Source of the DNA: Treponema sp.
Lineage (GTDB): Bacteria > Spirochaetota > Spirochaetia > Treponematales > Treponemataceae
DNA length: 64,000 bases
Direction: 5' to 3'
Assembly: GCA_017449285.1 (NCBI GenBank)
Contig: JAFSJX010000008.1
Span: forward strand, 1 to 64,000
Of the stretch, positions 9,041 to 17,173 are shown piece by piece (the stretch's first letter is position 1; every line of letters starts with the position of its first letter). A program made the position numbers and the translations under genes. The notes under the pieces were generated by a model. That model was not told the DNA's origin, did no database searches, and saw only the letters and a list, made by a program, of their open reading frames with translations.

Positions 9041-9847
9041 TCGGTGCAGATTCCTTAAAAAATACGCCGTTCCGATTCCGAGCGCGGCGGTTCCTATTCC
9101 CATAAAAAGAAAGTTGTCCGCAATCAGAAGACAGCCATATCCAATCATCAGAATCGCATAGTCAATGGTAATCTTGGTAAGTTCAATGGAGTCGTGCCGC
9201 CGCGCGTTGATAAAAAAAGAGGCGAGGGTGACCAAGAAAATCAGCACACGTACAATGGTGAATACTTGCGCAAACCCCGTTACAATCATTCCCGTGGTGG
9301 TAACTTGAGCCGTGTTGAGCGGCATGGTAATTGCGATGACAACCGAAAGTCCCAGAAGAACGGTCGCATTCCGCTCCACATTCTGTCGCTGGCTGGTTTC
9401 GCTCATCGTCGCAGCCGCAAAAAAACTGAGCGGAACGAGAAGCCTTCCTGCCAGCACGATTCTTCCGATAAAGAACAGCAACTGGGAATAAGACTGCCAT
9501 AGACCGAACAGCAGAATCAAAAAACGCATTCCCTCACACAGGCAGCCGATAACCGCGCCAGAAAAAAAAATGATTTCGGTGGACTGCGTGTTCTCAAAAT
9601 ACCGCATAAGCAGAAGCAGCATAATAGGAACATACAGCATCATAATTCCCGTAGAAACAAGCGTTGCAATCAGGTTATACTGCGAGAACGGAATAAACAG
9701 CAAAAATTCAGGCAGACGCAAATTGACCGGTGGAACAATGTTTTTTGTTATCAGCGCAATCGACAGACAGACTAGGGTAAGCGCAATGCAGACAAGAGAA
9801 AAGATGAAAAATAATTTTATCAGGCTGTTCCTGGTTTTTAAAGTCAT
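9023..9847 (-). CDS. Polytopic membrane protein of unknown function
   Basis: Not recognised. The 274 aa protein is almost wholly hydrophobic, with about eight predicted membrane helices arranged in pairs. It has short charged loops such as MRYFENTQSTE and SETSQRQNVERN, and a final helix ending in FLRNLHRLYMWK. There is no signature of a transporter family, but the layout resembles 7TM/8TM sensor modules. It is a single gene. The 3' end overlaps the convergent gene at 9023-9040. The promoter is TTTACA-17-TATGAT with the -10 only 7 nt before the ATG, and no ribosome binding site is present. Confidence 0.6.
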   Translation of the reverse strand: MTLKTRNSLIKLFFIFSLVCIALTLVCLSIALITKNIVPPVNLRLPEFLLFIPFSQYNLIATLVSTGIMMLYVPIMLLLLMRYFENTQSTEIIFFSGAVIGCLCEGMRFLILLFGLWQSYSQLLFFIGRIVLAGRLLVPLSFFAAATMSETSQRQNVERNATVLLGLSVVIAITMPLNTAQVTTTGMIVTGFAQVFTIVRVLIFLVTLASFFINARRHDSIELTKITIDYAILMIGYGCLLIADNFLFMGIGTAALGIGTAYFLRNLHRLYMWK

Positions 9848-9853
9848 ACTGAA

Positions 9854-9882
9854 ATCATAATCTGAACTTAAAAATATGTAAA
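9854..9882 (-). promoter_or_regulatory. Leaderless-type promoter of the 9023-9847 gene
   Basis: On the minus strand TTTACA (9882-9877), 17 nt, TATGAT (9859-9854). The ATG at 9847 is 7 nt downstream of the -10. Confidence 0.65.
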
Positions 9883-9958
9883 GACTTGCCTTGTCCGTGC
9901 CGAAAATAATAACGTAGAGTTCAGCGACTTTTTGGAGATGCGATAACTTGGAGGAATT

Positions 9959-10657
9959 ATGAAAAAGCTTTTGGGCGGAATTATTTTTCTTGTGGCCTCT
10001 GTCGGCGCGTTTGCGGGTGATGCGGCTGCTTTCGTTGACATAGGAATTTCTTCAGATGGAAAGACATACATTTTTGGTGAATACGGACGCACGGACGACA
10101 ATTTTCAGGGCTATGCGGAAATCTATACCGTAGACATCGCAAAAAATGATTTTGTTTCAGGCGGCGTATTCAAAACCGTACCCTCAGCGGCAACAGCCTC
10201 AAAAAGCGGACGGGCAGTCTATGATGATTTGTACGAAAAAGCCGGCTGGTCTGTACGCAAATACGAATGCAGCCCCGTCCGCCCGGAAAACTTGCTCTAC
10301 ATCCGCGATGAGCGTGTAAATGACGGCACGGAAATCGTGTTCAAGGACTTTGAAGGCTCATCCGCCGAACAAAGCGTGTTCTACCACATCAAACTGAATC
10401 CGACCGTTGAAGGCAGCGGCAAAAATATTCGCTCCTCATTCTTCATCACGCTGGAAAAACAAAACGAGAACGGCGAAGTCATCAGCAAAAACCTCGTCGG
10501 TAGCCCCAACATCAAACGCAAGGGCGTATCCAGCTACAAAATCGACCGCATCTTCTCCGACAACTCCGGCCGCAACATCGTATTCATCATCGAAAAACGT
10601 GTTCTGGACGACACCGGCACTTCCATCCGCTACATGGTCGAAACAATCCGCTTATAA
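9959..10657 (+). CDS. Predicted secreted protein, DUF2259-like
   Basis: A 232 aa protein with a cleavable signal peptide (MKKLLGGIIFLVASVGAFAG) followed by GDAAAFVDIGISSDGKTYIF, which I associate with the DUF2259 family of predicted secreted proteins in spirochaetes. The body alternates short beta strands and has no Cys-rich or catalytic motif. An excellent GGAGG lies 6 nt before the ATG, so this gene has a real leader. It is followed by a copy of the family A repeat rather than by another gene on the strand. Location is periplasmic or outer membrane; the role is unknown. Confidence 0.65.
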   Translation: MKKLLGGIIFLVASVGAFAGDAAAFVDIGISSDGKTYIFGEYGRTDDNFQGYAEIYTVDIAKNDFVSGGVFKTVPSAATASKSGRAVYDDLYEKAGWSVRKYECSPVRPENLLYIRDERVNDGTEIVFKDFEGSSAEQSVFYHIKLNPTVEGSGKNIRSSFFITLEKQNENGEVISKNLVGSPNIKRKGVSSYKIDRIFSDNSGRNIVFIIEKRVLDDTGTSIRYMVETIRL

Positions 10658-10660
10658 TTT

Positions 10661-10775
10661 TGGGAGGGGGAAGTCTCCCCCTCGGCTACAATGCATCGCT
10701 TCGCTAACGCATTTCCGCCTACCCCCTCTGCGGGGCAATTTTTTTTCGCTTTTCAGCCCCGCAACTCTCGTAAAG
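10661..10775. repeat. Dispersed repeat family A, copy 1
   Basis: About 110 bp of palindrome-rich sequence (AGTCTCCCCCTCGGCT ... CGCTTCGCTAACGCATTTCC ... CCCCCTCTGCGGGGC ... CTTTTCAGCC). A near-identical copy lies at 17040-17145, and a diverged copy lies inside the DUF763 gene at about 57327-57430. The region to 10837 holds no gene. Confidence 0.75.
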
Positions 10776-10837
10776 CAAAATGCCAGCAGAGTTTCGTCGC
10801 TAGGCGAAAACTCCTAGCACCCATACGGTACAACCGT

Positions 10838-11422
10838 TCATTTTACGAAATGCTGCGGCGGGCTGACCGTCCAGAGTGCTTTCAGCGTAATGTCGCCAGT
10901 ATTTGAAATTGTATGCGGAGAACCTGCCCTAAAAGAAACGCTGTCGCCTTCGTTCAAATTGTAGACAAGATTTTCGTAGTGAAGTTGGGCTTTGCCCTGT
11001 ATGATGTAGCCGATTTCCCTGCCTAAATGCCCGTATGAGCCTCGGTGTGTGTGCGAGCCGACTGGAATTTCCACCATAAATGATTCCATCGCATACTGTT
11101 CGTCCGCTTCGGCGGGCTTTGCCAGTTCTTCGTAGATAACGTCGTCCTCGGTGATTTTTTTGCGCTCATCGGAACGGATAATCTGAACGGGCCTTTTACG
11201 GCGGTATTCCTCAAACAGAAATTCCAGGTTGATGTCCAGCACGTCGGCAAGTGTCAGAAGCGTATCTATCGCAGGGGAAACTCTGTTGCGCTCAATCTGC
11301 GAGACAAGGCTTTCGCTTACGCCGGCCCGCTGGGCGACCGTTTTGAGCGTGTAGCCTTTTCGTTCGCGGACGGCACGGATTTTTTCGCCGAAGTGATAGG
11401 GAACTTTTTTTTCTTCTTCCAT
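10838..11422 (-). CDS. XRE-family transcriptional regulator with C-terminal cupin sensor
   Basis: A 194 aa DNA-binding regulator. Residues about 10-65 form a HTH_3 helix-turn-helix (GEKIRAVRERKGYTLKTVAQ, then AGVSESLVSQIERNRVSP). The C-terminal 70 residues form a small cupin barrel with GSHTHRGSYGHLGREIGYII, the cupin His/Glu motif, and EGDSVSFRAGSPHTISN. This arrangement is common in regulators of polyamine, amino-acid or redox-linked genes, where the cupin binds a small ligand. ATG at 11422 is preferred over an upstream GTG because AGGTG lies 9 nt before it. The start is 25 nt after the stop of the gene at 11448-12539, so the two likely form an operon. The target is unknown. Confidence 0.88.
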   Translation of the reverse strand: MEEEKKVPYHFGEKIRAVRERKGYTLKTVAQRAGVSESLVSQIERNRVSPAIDTLLTLADVLDINLEFLFEEYRRKRPVQIIRSDERKKITEDDVIYEELAKPAEADEQYAMESFMVEIPVGSHTHRGSYGHLGREIGYIIQGKAQLHYENLVYNLNEGDSVSFRAGSPHTISNTGDITLKALWTVSPPQHFVK

Positions 11423-11447
11423 ATTATTTTGCACCTGCTTTCTGCGT

Positions 11448-12539
11448 TTATTCTTTTGCGTAAATATCGTTGTTCTGCTTTTCCCGGTTCATTTCCATAA
11501 CAAAGCGGATGAACAAATCTTCCAGCGTCCGATGCGGTCCAGGAAGCCCCATTCGTTTGCGGGCGCGTGCGTTGTCGCGGCGGATTGAATACTGGGAGAA
11601 AAAGTCGCGGTAGTCAAGGCTTACGTCTGTCTTTACGTGTTCGCCCAGAAATGAAGAAACTTCGTCACGACCGATTGCGGGAATGCCCCGTTCACGCAGC
11701 GTGGATTTTAGTTTGTTAATCTGCTCAAACGAAATGCCGAACAAAAATTCTTCCATCGCCTGAGACACTTCGGAAACGGACAGTTTTGTCTTGATGAATT
11801 TGTTCCACTGATCGTCCATCTGGAACGAAATCATAATCAGTTCGCTTGTTCCCATCATCGTACCGAAAGCGGGAGCCAAGGTTCGTCGTGCGCGCCAGAC
11901 AGCCTGAAGCACGGGGGAAATGTCGGATATGTTCTGGTCGGCACGGTGTTCCCACAGAAGCAAAAGGGAAAGCGCAAGCTGGCGGCGAAAATCCATGTCA
12001 AGTTCGGTGTCGCGGATAAGGTTTAAGTACACGTCCTCCGCAAGAAGCAGGAACATCATTGACACCGTTTCATCCTGGAATGCCTGTACGATTTTTTTAG
12101 CCATGCCGACATTCTTGGAAAGTTTGCTGAGCGATGAAAACGTATGAATCTTTGCGACCAAAAAGCCTTTGCCCAGCGTTGCCTTTGAGGGCAGTTGCAA
12201 GGTGTTGTCTCCGTCCTGCGTGTGCGTGATGAGCGAATCAATCAATGCCTGCGGAGTTCGGACTTCTGCCGTAAGATTTGCCCGCTCCAAAAGCGACGGG
12301 AAGTTTGCCAGCGATTTTGCAAGACCTTCCAGACGGGTCAGCCGGTCGGTCACGTTGCTCAGTTGATCCGGGGCAACCACGACCATGCGCTCGCACAAAT
12401 CGTCCACCATTTCCTTCTGCTTTGGCGTAAGGACAACGATGCCCGTCTCATACGTGCTTTGCTCTGATTCATCCTTGTCAAAAAATTCCTCGATGGAGAC
12501 TGTCTCAAATTCGATTTTTTCTTCCGTTGCCGTATTCAT
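11448..12539 (-). CDS. Conserved cytoplasmic protein of unknown function
   Basis: Not recognised. The 363 aa protein is soluble and largely helical, without signal peptide or membrane segment. Its features are an acidic N-terminus (IEFETVSIEEFFDKDESEQS), a long region with regularly spaced Leu, and a basic segment RRDNARARKRMGLPGPHRTL near the C-terminus that could contact nucleic acid or membrane. It lies upstream of the XRE-cupin regulator and is probably co-transcribed with it. The start is uncertain: an in-frame GTG sits two codons upstream (12545). The promoter TTGAAA-16-TATAAT puts transcription only a few bases before either, so the leader is very short. Confidence 0.7.
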   Translation of the reverse strand: MNTATEEKIEFETVSIEEFFDKDESEQSTYETGIVVLTPKQKEMVDDLCERMVVVAPDQLSNVTDRLTRLEGLAKSLANFPSLLERANLTAEVRTPQALIDSLITHTQDGDNTLQLPSKATLGKGFLVAKIHTFSSLSKLSKNVGMAKKIVQAFQDETVSMMFLLLAEDVYLNLIRDTELDMDFRRQLALSLLLLWEHRADQNISDISPVLQAVWRARRTLAPAFGTMMGTSELIMISFQMDDQWNKFIKTKLSVSEVSQAMEEFLFGISFEQINKLKSTLRERGIPAIGRDEVSSFLGEHVKTDVSLDYRDFFSQYSIRRDNARARKRMGLPGPHRTLEDLFIRFVMEMNREKQNNDIYAKE

Positions 12540-12554
12540 ATCCACCTGTCTTTC

Positions 12555-12582
12555 ATTATACCACAGGTTTGGCTAATTTCAA
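12555..12582 (-). promoter_or_regulatory. Promoter for the 11448-12539 gene and regulator
   Basis: On the minus strand TTGAAA, a 16-nt spacer and TATAAT, ending about 10 nt before a possible GTG start and 16 nt before the ATG. It lies between two divergent genes. Confidence 0.65.
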
Positions 12583-12608
12583 TACTTCTTTTTGCCGATA
12601 AGTGAAAT

Positions 12609-13898
12609 ATGAGAAAACTGATTTTTGCAAGCGTGGCGTTTTTTTTCGCCGCCTTTTCATCATTCGCCGCTGATTTGGTGATTGAAAAACAGGATGTTCG
12701 TCTAGTGTATGTCGAAGGCTCTACGTTCGGGTCTGCCGAAGGCTTCCATTTGTATATCCGAAAGAAAACCGGCATGGAATCGGTACTTCTGACGGAGACG
12801 ACAAAAGACCCCAGCGGCATGAGCGATAACTATGCCTACCGTGCGATGACCTATAACACGATAAATGGGGATGAAATCCGCTACCTTGACGGAAAGCCGC
12901 TCGTATCAGAGTACGCAAAATTCAGTTTGATTGACTCAACTCCCGAATCCGACAGCGAATTTGGTCAGGCTTTTCACATTTATATTCCGTCGGAAATTCA
13001 GTACGGCTATCCGTGGTCGCGCAACGGAACAATAAAAATTGACCGCGGTACGTTCATCAATATCCGTGCGTTCAGCAAAAAATATGCGGATTATAGCGGA
13101 GAATTTGAGGACAACCCGTTTATGTTTGATTTGGGAAAACCAAAGGCGAAGCCGCTTCCTCCTGTGCAAACAACGAATCAAGAGCCGCCCGCACCTCCTG
13201 AGCAAGAACCAGTTCCCGAGCCCGAACCTGAGCCGAAACCCGAAGCCACTCCCGTGCTGACCGATGACTACAATCCCAAGGCGGCGGAAAGTTTTAAGGA
13301 TATAGCGGGATTTGGCGGCGGTCAGATGGTGTATTCAAAAGGGCCTGAAACGCTGGTTGACGACATTATGGATTCGCTTGACCGCATTGACCCGAAGACG
13401 AAAGTTGACGTTGTGTTTGCGATTGACACCACGGGCAGCATGAAAGATGACGTGCAGAAACTCCGCGAAGAATGGGTTCCGCGTCTAATTGAGGCATTGC
13501 GAGATTACGGTGATGTAAGGTTGGGCTTGCTTTTGTACCGCGATTATGGTGATGACTACAAATATATGGGGCTTCCCGTAAAATTCTTCGACTTTACCAA
13601 AAAGACTGATGTGTTCACCAAGAATCTGAACGGCTTTAAGATTTACGGCACGGAAGGCGGCGACATTCCCGAAGCGGTGTATGAAGCCTTGTCCGCATCA
13701 CTCGAATTTTACAAATGGCGGAATGATGCCACCAGAAAAATCATTCTGATTGGAGATGCAGAGCCGCATCCGACTCCTCGTGGCAGTGGAAAATACACTA
13801 AGGAGCGGGTTCTTCGGGAAGCGCAGTCTTTGGGCATTCTGATTGATGCGATTATCGTTCCCGATGACAAAGGCGCGCGCCGTCGTGACGGAAAATAA
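12609..13898 (+). CDS. Secreted von Willebrand factor A domain protein
   Basis: A 429 aa protein with signal peptide (to about residue 21, ASVAFFFAAFSSFAA), a beta-rich N-terminal domain, and a Pro/Glu-rich linker (about 175-215, with PEPEPEPKPE) that looks like a periplasm-spanning spacer. The C-terminal VWA domain has its MIDAS motif DTTGS at residue 273, followed by the second-site threonine region GTEGGD and the strand KIILIGDAEPH. Metal-dependent protein binding is the family role; the partner is unknown. A GCCGATAA box (12594-12601) lies 7 nt before the ATG and looks like a sigma-28 -10 element, though the expected TAAA -35 is weak. No ribosome binding site is visible. Confidence 0.82.
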   Translation: MRKLIFASVAFFFAAFSSFAADLVIEKQDVRLVYVEGSTFGSAEGFHLYIRKKTGMESVLLTETTKDPSGMSDNYAYRAMTYNTINGDEIRYLDGKPLVSEYAKFSLIDSTPESDSEFGQAFHIYIPSEIQYGYPWSRNGTIKIDRGTFINIRAFSKKYADYSGEFEDNPFMFDLGKPKAKPLPPVQTTNQEPPAPPEQEPVPEPEPEPKPEATPVLTDDYNPKAAESFKDIAGFGGGQMVYSKGPETLVDDIMDSLDRIDPKTKVDVVFAIDTTGSMKDDVQKLREEWVPRLIEALRDYGDVRLGLLLYRDYGDDYKYMGLPVKFFDFTKKTDVFTKNLNGFKIYGTEGGDIPEAVYEALSASLEFYKWRNDATRKIILIGDAEPHPTPRGSGKYTKERVLREAQSLGILIDAIIVPDDKGARRRDGK

Positions 13899-13960
13899 GG
13901 AGCGTTCGCCCCGATTGTCTGCACGAAAGACAACAGGAATAAGTTTCCGTCACGTTTTTT

Positions 13961-13988
13961 AAGCCGTCTTTTGTGGCGGCTTATTTTA
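13961..13988. terminator. Intrinsic terminator between convergent genes
   Basis: Stem AAGCCGTC / GGCGGCTT (8 bp with one G-U), a 6-nt loop, and ATTTTAG on the plus strand. A run of six T on the other side makes it usable in both directions. Confidence 0.65.
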
Positions 13989-14000
13989 GCCTGATAAAAA

Positions 14001-14597
14001 TTATTTCGGGTCGCTGACCGATGATTCTGCTTCGTTTGAATCCGAAGAGGCTGCTGGCTCTTCGGATTTTTCGGATTCTGCGGGAAGTTCAGTTTCTGCG
14101 TTTTGGTCTTGCGGAGACTGCTGCAATTCTTCCTGCAAATCAACGGACTTCTGGGCCTTTTCAAGAGCGGCTTCTTTTTCCCTCTGCTTTTCGTGAATCT
14201 CTGCCAGTTTGTTTTCGGGAATCTTTGCCAGCTCAAGTTTTGCCAGTTTTTCATAGGATGGCGGAAATGTTCCCACGGGATAATGGGCGTACAAGTCGAT
14301 GAGTTCTTCAAGCACAGGAACGGCCGCCTCGTAATTCTTTTTCTTCATATAGATATGACCAATCTCGTAGCGAGCCTCAATGTACAGGGCGGGGTCAGTT
14401 CCGTAGCGGTCAATTACGGCGTTGAAATAACGAAGCGCGTCTTTTTGACGACTTTTTTCAAACGATTCCTGTCCTTTCTGAATTAATTCCTTTGCGGTCA
14501 GATTATCGGGAATCTCTTTGTTTGAGGTGCAGGAGAATGTAGCGAAAAAAGCCATCGTAAGCGTGGCGCAGATAAAAATTGTAGTTAAACGTTTCAT
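14001..14597 (-). CDS. TPR lipoprotein (BamD/CpoB-like)
   Basis: A 198 aa lipoprotein. The signal sequence ends in the lipobox FFATFSC (Cys about 23). Two to three TPR units follow (AKELIQKGQESFEKSRQKDA, ARYEIGHIYMKKKNYEAAV), then a coiled-coil segment rich in Lys and Glu and an acidic, Ser-rich tail from about residue 160. The layout recalls BamD or CpoB adaptor lipoproteins of the envelope, but it is short and the tail is unusual, so no firm role is assigned. It is a solitary gene. Its -10 TACACT lies 7 nt before the ATG and no ribosome binding site is visible. Confidence 0.7.
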   Translation of the reverse strand: MKRLTTIFICATLTMAFFATFSCTSNKEIPDNLTAKELIQKGQESFEKSRQKDALRYFNAVIDRYGTDPALYIEARYEIGHIYMKKKNYEAAVPVLEELIDLYAHYPVGTFPPSYEKLAKLELAKIPENKLAEIHEKQREKEAALEKAQKSVDLQEELQQSPQDQNAETELPAESEKSEEPAASSDSNEAESSVSDPK

Positions 14598-14694
14598 AAT
14601 CTTAGTGTACCATTTTCTGTAAATAAAAAAAAGACGGTTTGCATAAGTTACATACTGATTCTCAGCAATTATTGCTAATTATCGTAATAAAAAT

Positions 14695-14723
14695 TTGTCA
14701 GTTTGAAAAACCAATGATATAAT
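14695..14723 (+). promoter_or_regulatory. fliN-type gene promoter, leaderless geometry
   Basis: TTGTCA (14695-14700), 17 nt, perfect TATAAT (14718-14723), ATG at 14730, 7 nt after the -10. Confidence 0.8.
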
Positions 14724-14729
14724 AGGTAT

Positions 14730-15251
14730 ATGGCAGATTCCGTTTCGTTGTCACAGGATGAACTGAACCTCATACTGAGCAATATCCGTAAAGACAACGA
14801 TGAGCATGAAAAAATTCCAGACTCCTCTGGCGTAAGCCTTTCGCAGGCCGACTTAGAAAAATTGTTCGGCGGCTCATCATCAGGTGCGCAAAAGTCTGCG
14901 GGAAATTCTGTCGAACCCGACGCTTCTCAATCCTCTTCTGGGGAACACTTTTCAGAACAGACTGCGGACGAACTCCGTGCGGCAAAAATTGCGGAGCGCA
15001 AACGCCATGCCGCAGAACTCCTTGCTCAGGCAAACGCAAATTCTCCCAAGCGCATTTCCGTCGTCTACGGAACAGCAACCCGCCGTGGCAAGGAAATCGA
15101 AAACCTCAAAGTAGGCGACACAATCAAACTTGACCGCATCGTTCCCGAATATGCCGACATCCTTGTTGACGGCAAATTGTTCGCCCGCGGCGCAATTGAA
15201 GACAAAGACGGACACGCCACAATCACCATCGCGCAGATTGTGGATGAGTAA
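14730..15251 (+). CDS. fliN: FliN-family flagellar motor switch protein
   Basis: A 173 aa protein. The C-terminal 75 residues are a SpoA/FliN domain (RISVVYGTATRRGKEIENLK, VGDTIKLDRIVPEYADILVDG). This domain forms the C-ring of the rotor and binds FliH. The N-terminus carries two SQDEL-type motifs (VSLSQDELNLIL near residue 5, VSLSQADLEKLF near 35), like those that recruit CheY-P to FliM/FliY. The gene is alone rather than in a fliM-fliY-fliP operon, so it may be an extra copy. A strong promoter leaves no leader. The paralogue question cannot be settled from this window. Confidence 0.85.
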   Translation: MADSVSLSQDELNLILSNIRKDNDEHEKIPDSSGVSLSQADLEKLFGGSSSGAQKSAGNSVEPDASQSSSGEHFSEQTADELRAAKIAERKRHAAELLAQANANSPKRISVVYGTATRRGKEIENLKVGDTIKLDRIVPEYADILVDGKLFARGAIEDKDGHATITIAQIVDE

Positions 15252-15265
15252 GAAGCGGGGAACGA

Positions 15266-15400
15266 AGAAAATGTTTCTTTTGAGGCTTTTATAAAATCAA
15301 TGAGGATGTATGACTTGTATTCGTTTTTTGCGAATTCCTCGACAACGGTGAACTTTCCGATTCCCTTGTTCCTTCCACAAGCAAAGCGGACTTCCGCCAC
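15266..15400 (-). pseudogene. Remnant of an AAA ATPase (DUF4143-type) gene
   Basis: About 45 residues resemble the P-loop start of the solitary AAA ATPases common in treponemes: ACGRNKGIGKFTVVEEFAKN, then EYKSYILIDFIKASKE. The usual motif is GARRxGKST followed by EFA and IDF. Key Walker A residues are altered (GIGKFT) and the rest of the gene is absent, being replaced by the end of fliN on one side and the glyA promoter on the other. No start signal is present. I call it a decayed fragment. Confidence 0.55.
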
Positions 15401-15463
15401 AAAATCGTTAAATTTGGGACAAATGACTTAGAGCAACCGCATCCAAACATTCAAACAGCACTC

Positions 15464-15492
15464 TTGCACTGCATTCTTATTTAAGGTACTAT
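15464..15492 (+). promoter_or_regulatory. glyA promoter
   Basis: TTGCAC (15464-15469), 17 nt, TACTAT (15487-15492); a TATAAT follows 3 nt later. The leader is about 35-40 nt and ends in CAGGAG. Confidence 0.65.
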
Positions 15493-15536
15493 AGTATAAT
15501 TACAATGTCGCACAGGCGGCTCACAGGAGAAAACGT

Positions 15537-17033
15537 ATGTCCACACCTTTGGAAGAATATTTGAAATCAACAAAAAATCCCACGGCGGCGATGACCGCGT
15601 ATGTTGCCAATTTGCAGCTGGTGGCGGGAGTGAATCCATCGATTGCATCTGACGTGGTGAATGAGATTGAAAATCAGCGCACGCACTTAAAACTAGTTGC
15701 CTCAGAAAACTACTGTTCGCTCGCCGTGCAAGCGGCCATGGGCAACCTGCTCACCGACAAGTATGCGGAAGGATTCCCGGAGCATCGCTATTACGGCGGG
15801 TGCGTGAACGTGGACAGCGTGGAAAATACTGCCGCGCATGAAGCGGAAGCCCTGTTCGGCGCGGATTATGCCTACGTGCAGCCTCATTCTGGTGCGGATA
15901 CCAATTTAGTCGCGTACTGGGCAATTCTTTCGGCAAAAGTGGAGACCCCCACGCTGGAAGAACTGGGCGTAAAGAGCCTGAACGATTTGACCGCAGAGCA
16001 GTTTGCCGAACTTCGCAAGCGTTTCGGAAATCAGAAATTGATGGGGCTGGACTATTCTTGCGGCGGTCACTTGACCCACGGTTACAAGATGAACGTATCA
16101 GCCCGCATGTTCGAGAGTCATCCCTACGGCGTTTCAAAAGAAACAGGTCTGTTGGATTATGACGCGATTGAAAAACAGGCGATGGAAGTTCGTCCGCTCA
16201 TTCTGCTCACCGGTTATTCTGCCTACCCGCGAAAAATCAATTTCAAGCGATTCCGCGAAATTGCCGACAAGTGCGGAGCGGTTCTGATGGTGGATATGGC
16301 GCATTTTGCGGGCTTGGTTGCAGGCAAAGTTTTTACAGGTGACTACGACCCGGTCAAATGGGCAGATATTGTAACGACAACCACGCACAAAACTCTTCGT
16401 GGCCCGCGCGGGGCTATGATTCTCTGCAAAAAAGAATATGCCGACTACGTGAACAAGGGCTGCCCGATGGTGCTGGGAGGTCCGCTTCCCCACGTGATGG
16501 CGGCAAAGGCAATCGCATTTAAAGAGGCGAACACACCTGCGTATCAGACCTACGCGCAGAACGTGGTGAAAAACGCACAGGCTTTGGCAAAGGCATTGCA
16601 GGAAAAAGGCGTTCGCTTGCAGACCGATGGCACGGACAACCACCTGATGCTTGCAGACATCACTTCGTATGGTCTTACAGGAAAACAGGCAGAGGCGGCA
16701 TTGTTTGAATGTGGTGTAACGGCAAATGCAAACGCGCTTCCCTACGACAAAAACGGCGCATGGTGGACAAGCGGTCTGCGTTTGGGAACTCCCGCGCTCA
16801 CAACGCTGGGCTTTACTGAATCGGAGATGAAAGACGTTGCGGACATCATTGACTTCGTTCTAAAAAACACTAAGCCCGGCGTGACCAAAGACGGAAAGCC
16901 CGCAAAAGGAAAAATCATCCTTGACGATGCGACCAAAGCGGAAGGAAAGAAGCGTGTTGCTGCCCTGCTCGGAAAGCACGTTTTGTACCCCGAACTGGAC
17001 TTGGACTTTCTGAAGAAAGAATTTGCAAAGTAA
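15537..17033 (+). CDS. glyA: Serine hydroxymethyltransferase, long form
   Basis: PLP enzyme interconverting serine and glycine with tetrahydrofolate, the main source of one-carbon units. At 498 aa it is about 80 residues longer than the E. coli enzyme. The extra length is a 40-residue N-terminal extension and an insertion around residues 135-175 (LEELGVKSLNDLTAEQF and LMGLDYSCGGHLTHG), a form I associate with spirochaetes and chlamydiae. The PLP lysine is K285 in TTTTHKTLRGPRGA. HRYYGGCVNVD and the C-terminal WWTSGLRLGTPALT are also present. CAGGAG lies ahead of the ATG. It feeds folate carbon to purN and thymidylate synthesis. Confidence 0.96.
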   Translation: MSTPLEEYLKSTKNPTAAMTAYVANLQLVAGVNPSIASDVVNEIENQRTHLKLVASENYCSLAVQAAMGNLLTDKYAEGFPEHRYYGGCVNVDSVENTAAHEAEALFGADYAYVQPHSGADTNLVAYWAILSAKVETPTLEELGVKSLNDLTAEQFAELRKRFGNQKLMGLDYSCGGHLTHGYKMNVSARMFESHPYGVSKETGLLDYDAIEKQAMEVRPLILLTGYSAYPRKINFKRFREIADKCGAVLMVDMAHFAGLVAGKVFTGDYDPVKWADIVTTTTHKTLRGPRGAMILCKKEYADYVNKGCPMVLGGPLPHVMAAKAIAFKEANTPAYQTYAQNVVKNAQALAKALQEKGVRLQTDGTDNHLMLADITSYGLTGKQAEAALFECGVTANANALPYDKNGAWWTSGLRLGTPALTTLGFTESEMKDVADIIDFVLKNTKPGVTKDGKPAKGKIILDDATKAEGKKRVAALLGKHVLYPELDLDFLKKEFAK

Positions 17034-17039
17034 AATATA

Positions 17040-17145
17040 GGGGGGGGGGATGTCTCCCCCTCGGCTGCAATGCAACGCTTCGCTAACGCATTTCCGCCTA
17101 CCCCCTCTGCGGGGCGATGCATCTGCTTTTCAGCCTCGCAACGCC
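17040..17145. repeat. Dispersed repeat family A, copy 2, with a G10 tract
   Basis: Nearly identical over about 100 bp to 10661-10775. It starts with a run of ten G (17040-17049). It lies between the convergent glyA and pyrG genes and may serve as a terminator or a REP-like element. Confidence 0.75.
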
Positions 17146-17173
17146 CGATGAGTTTTTTTGTATCTTGCGTTTG

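Noticed and set aside
15252-15536. Possible small RNA or riboswitch before glyA
   Set aside because: The sequence is explained by an ATPase remnant plus a normal promoter; no conserved glycine or THF riboswitch core was seen.
17040-17049. G10 tract as a phase-variable promoter switch
   Set aside because: It lies between the ends of two convergent genes, so slippage would not alter a promoter or reading frame here.
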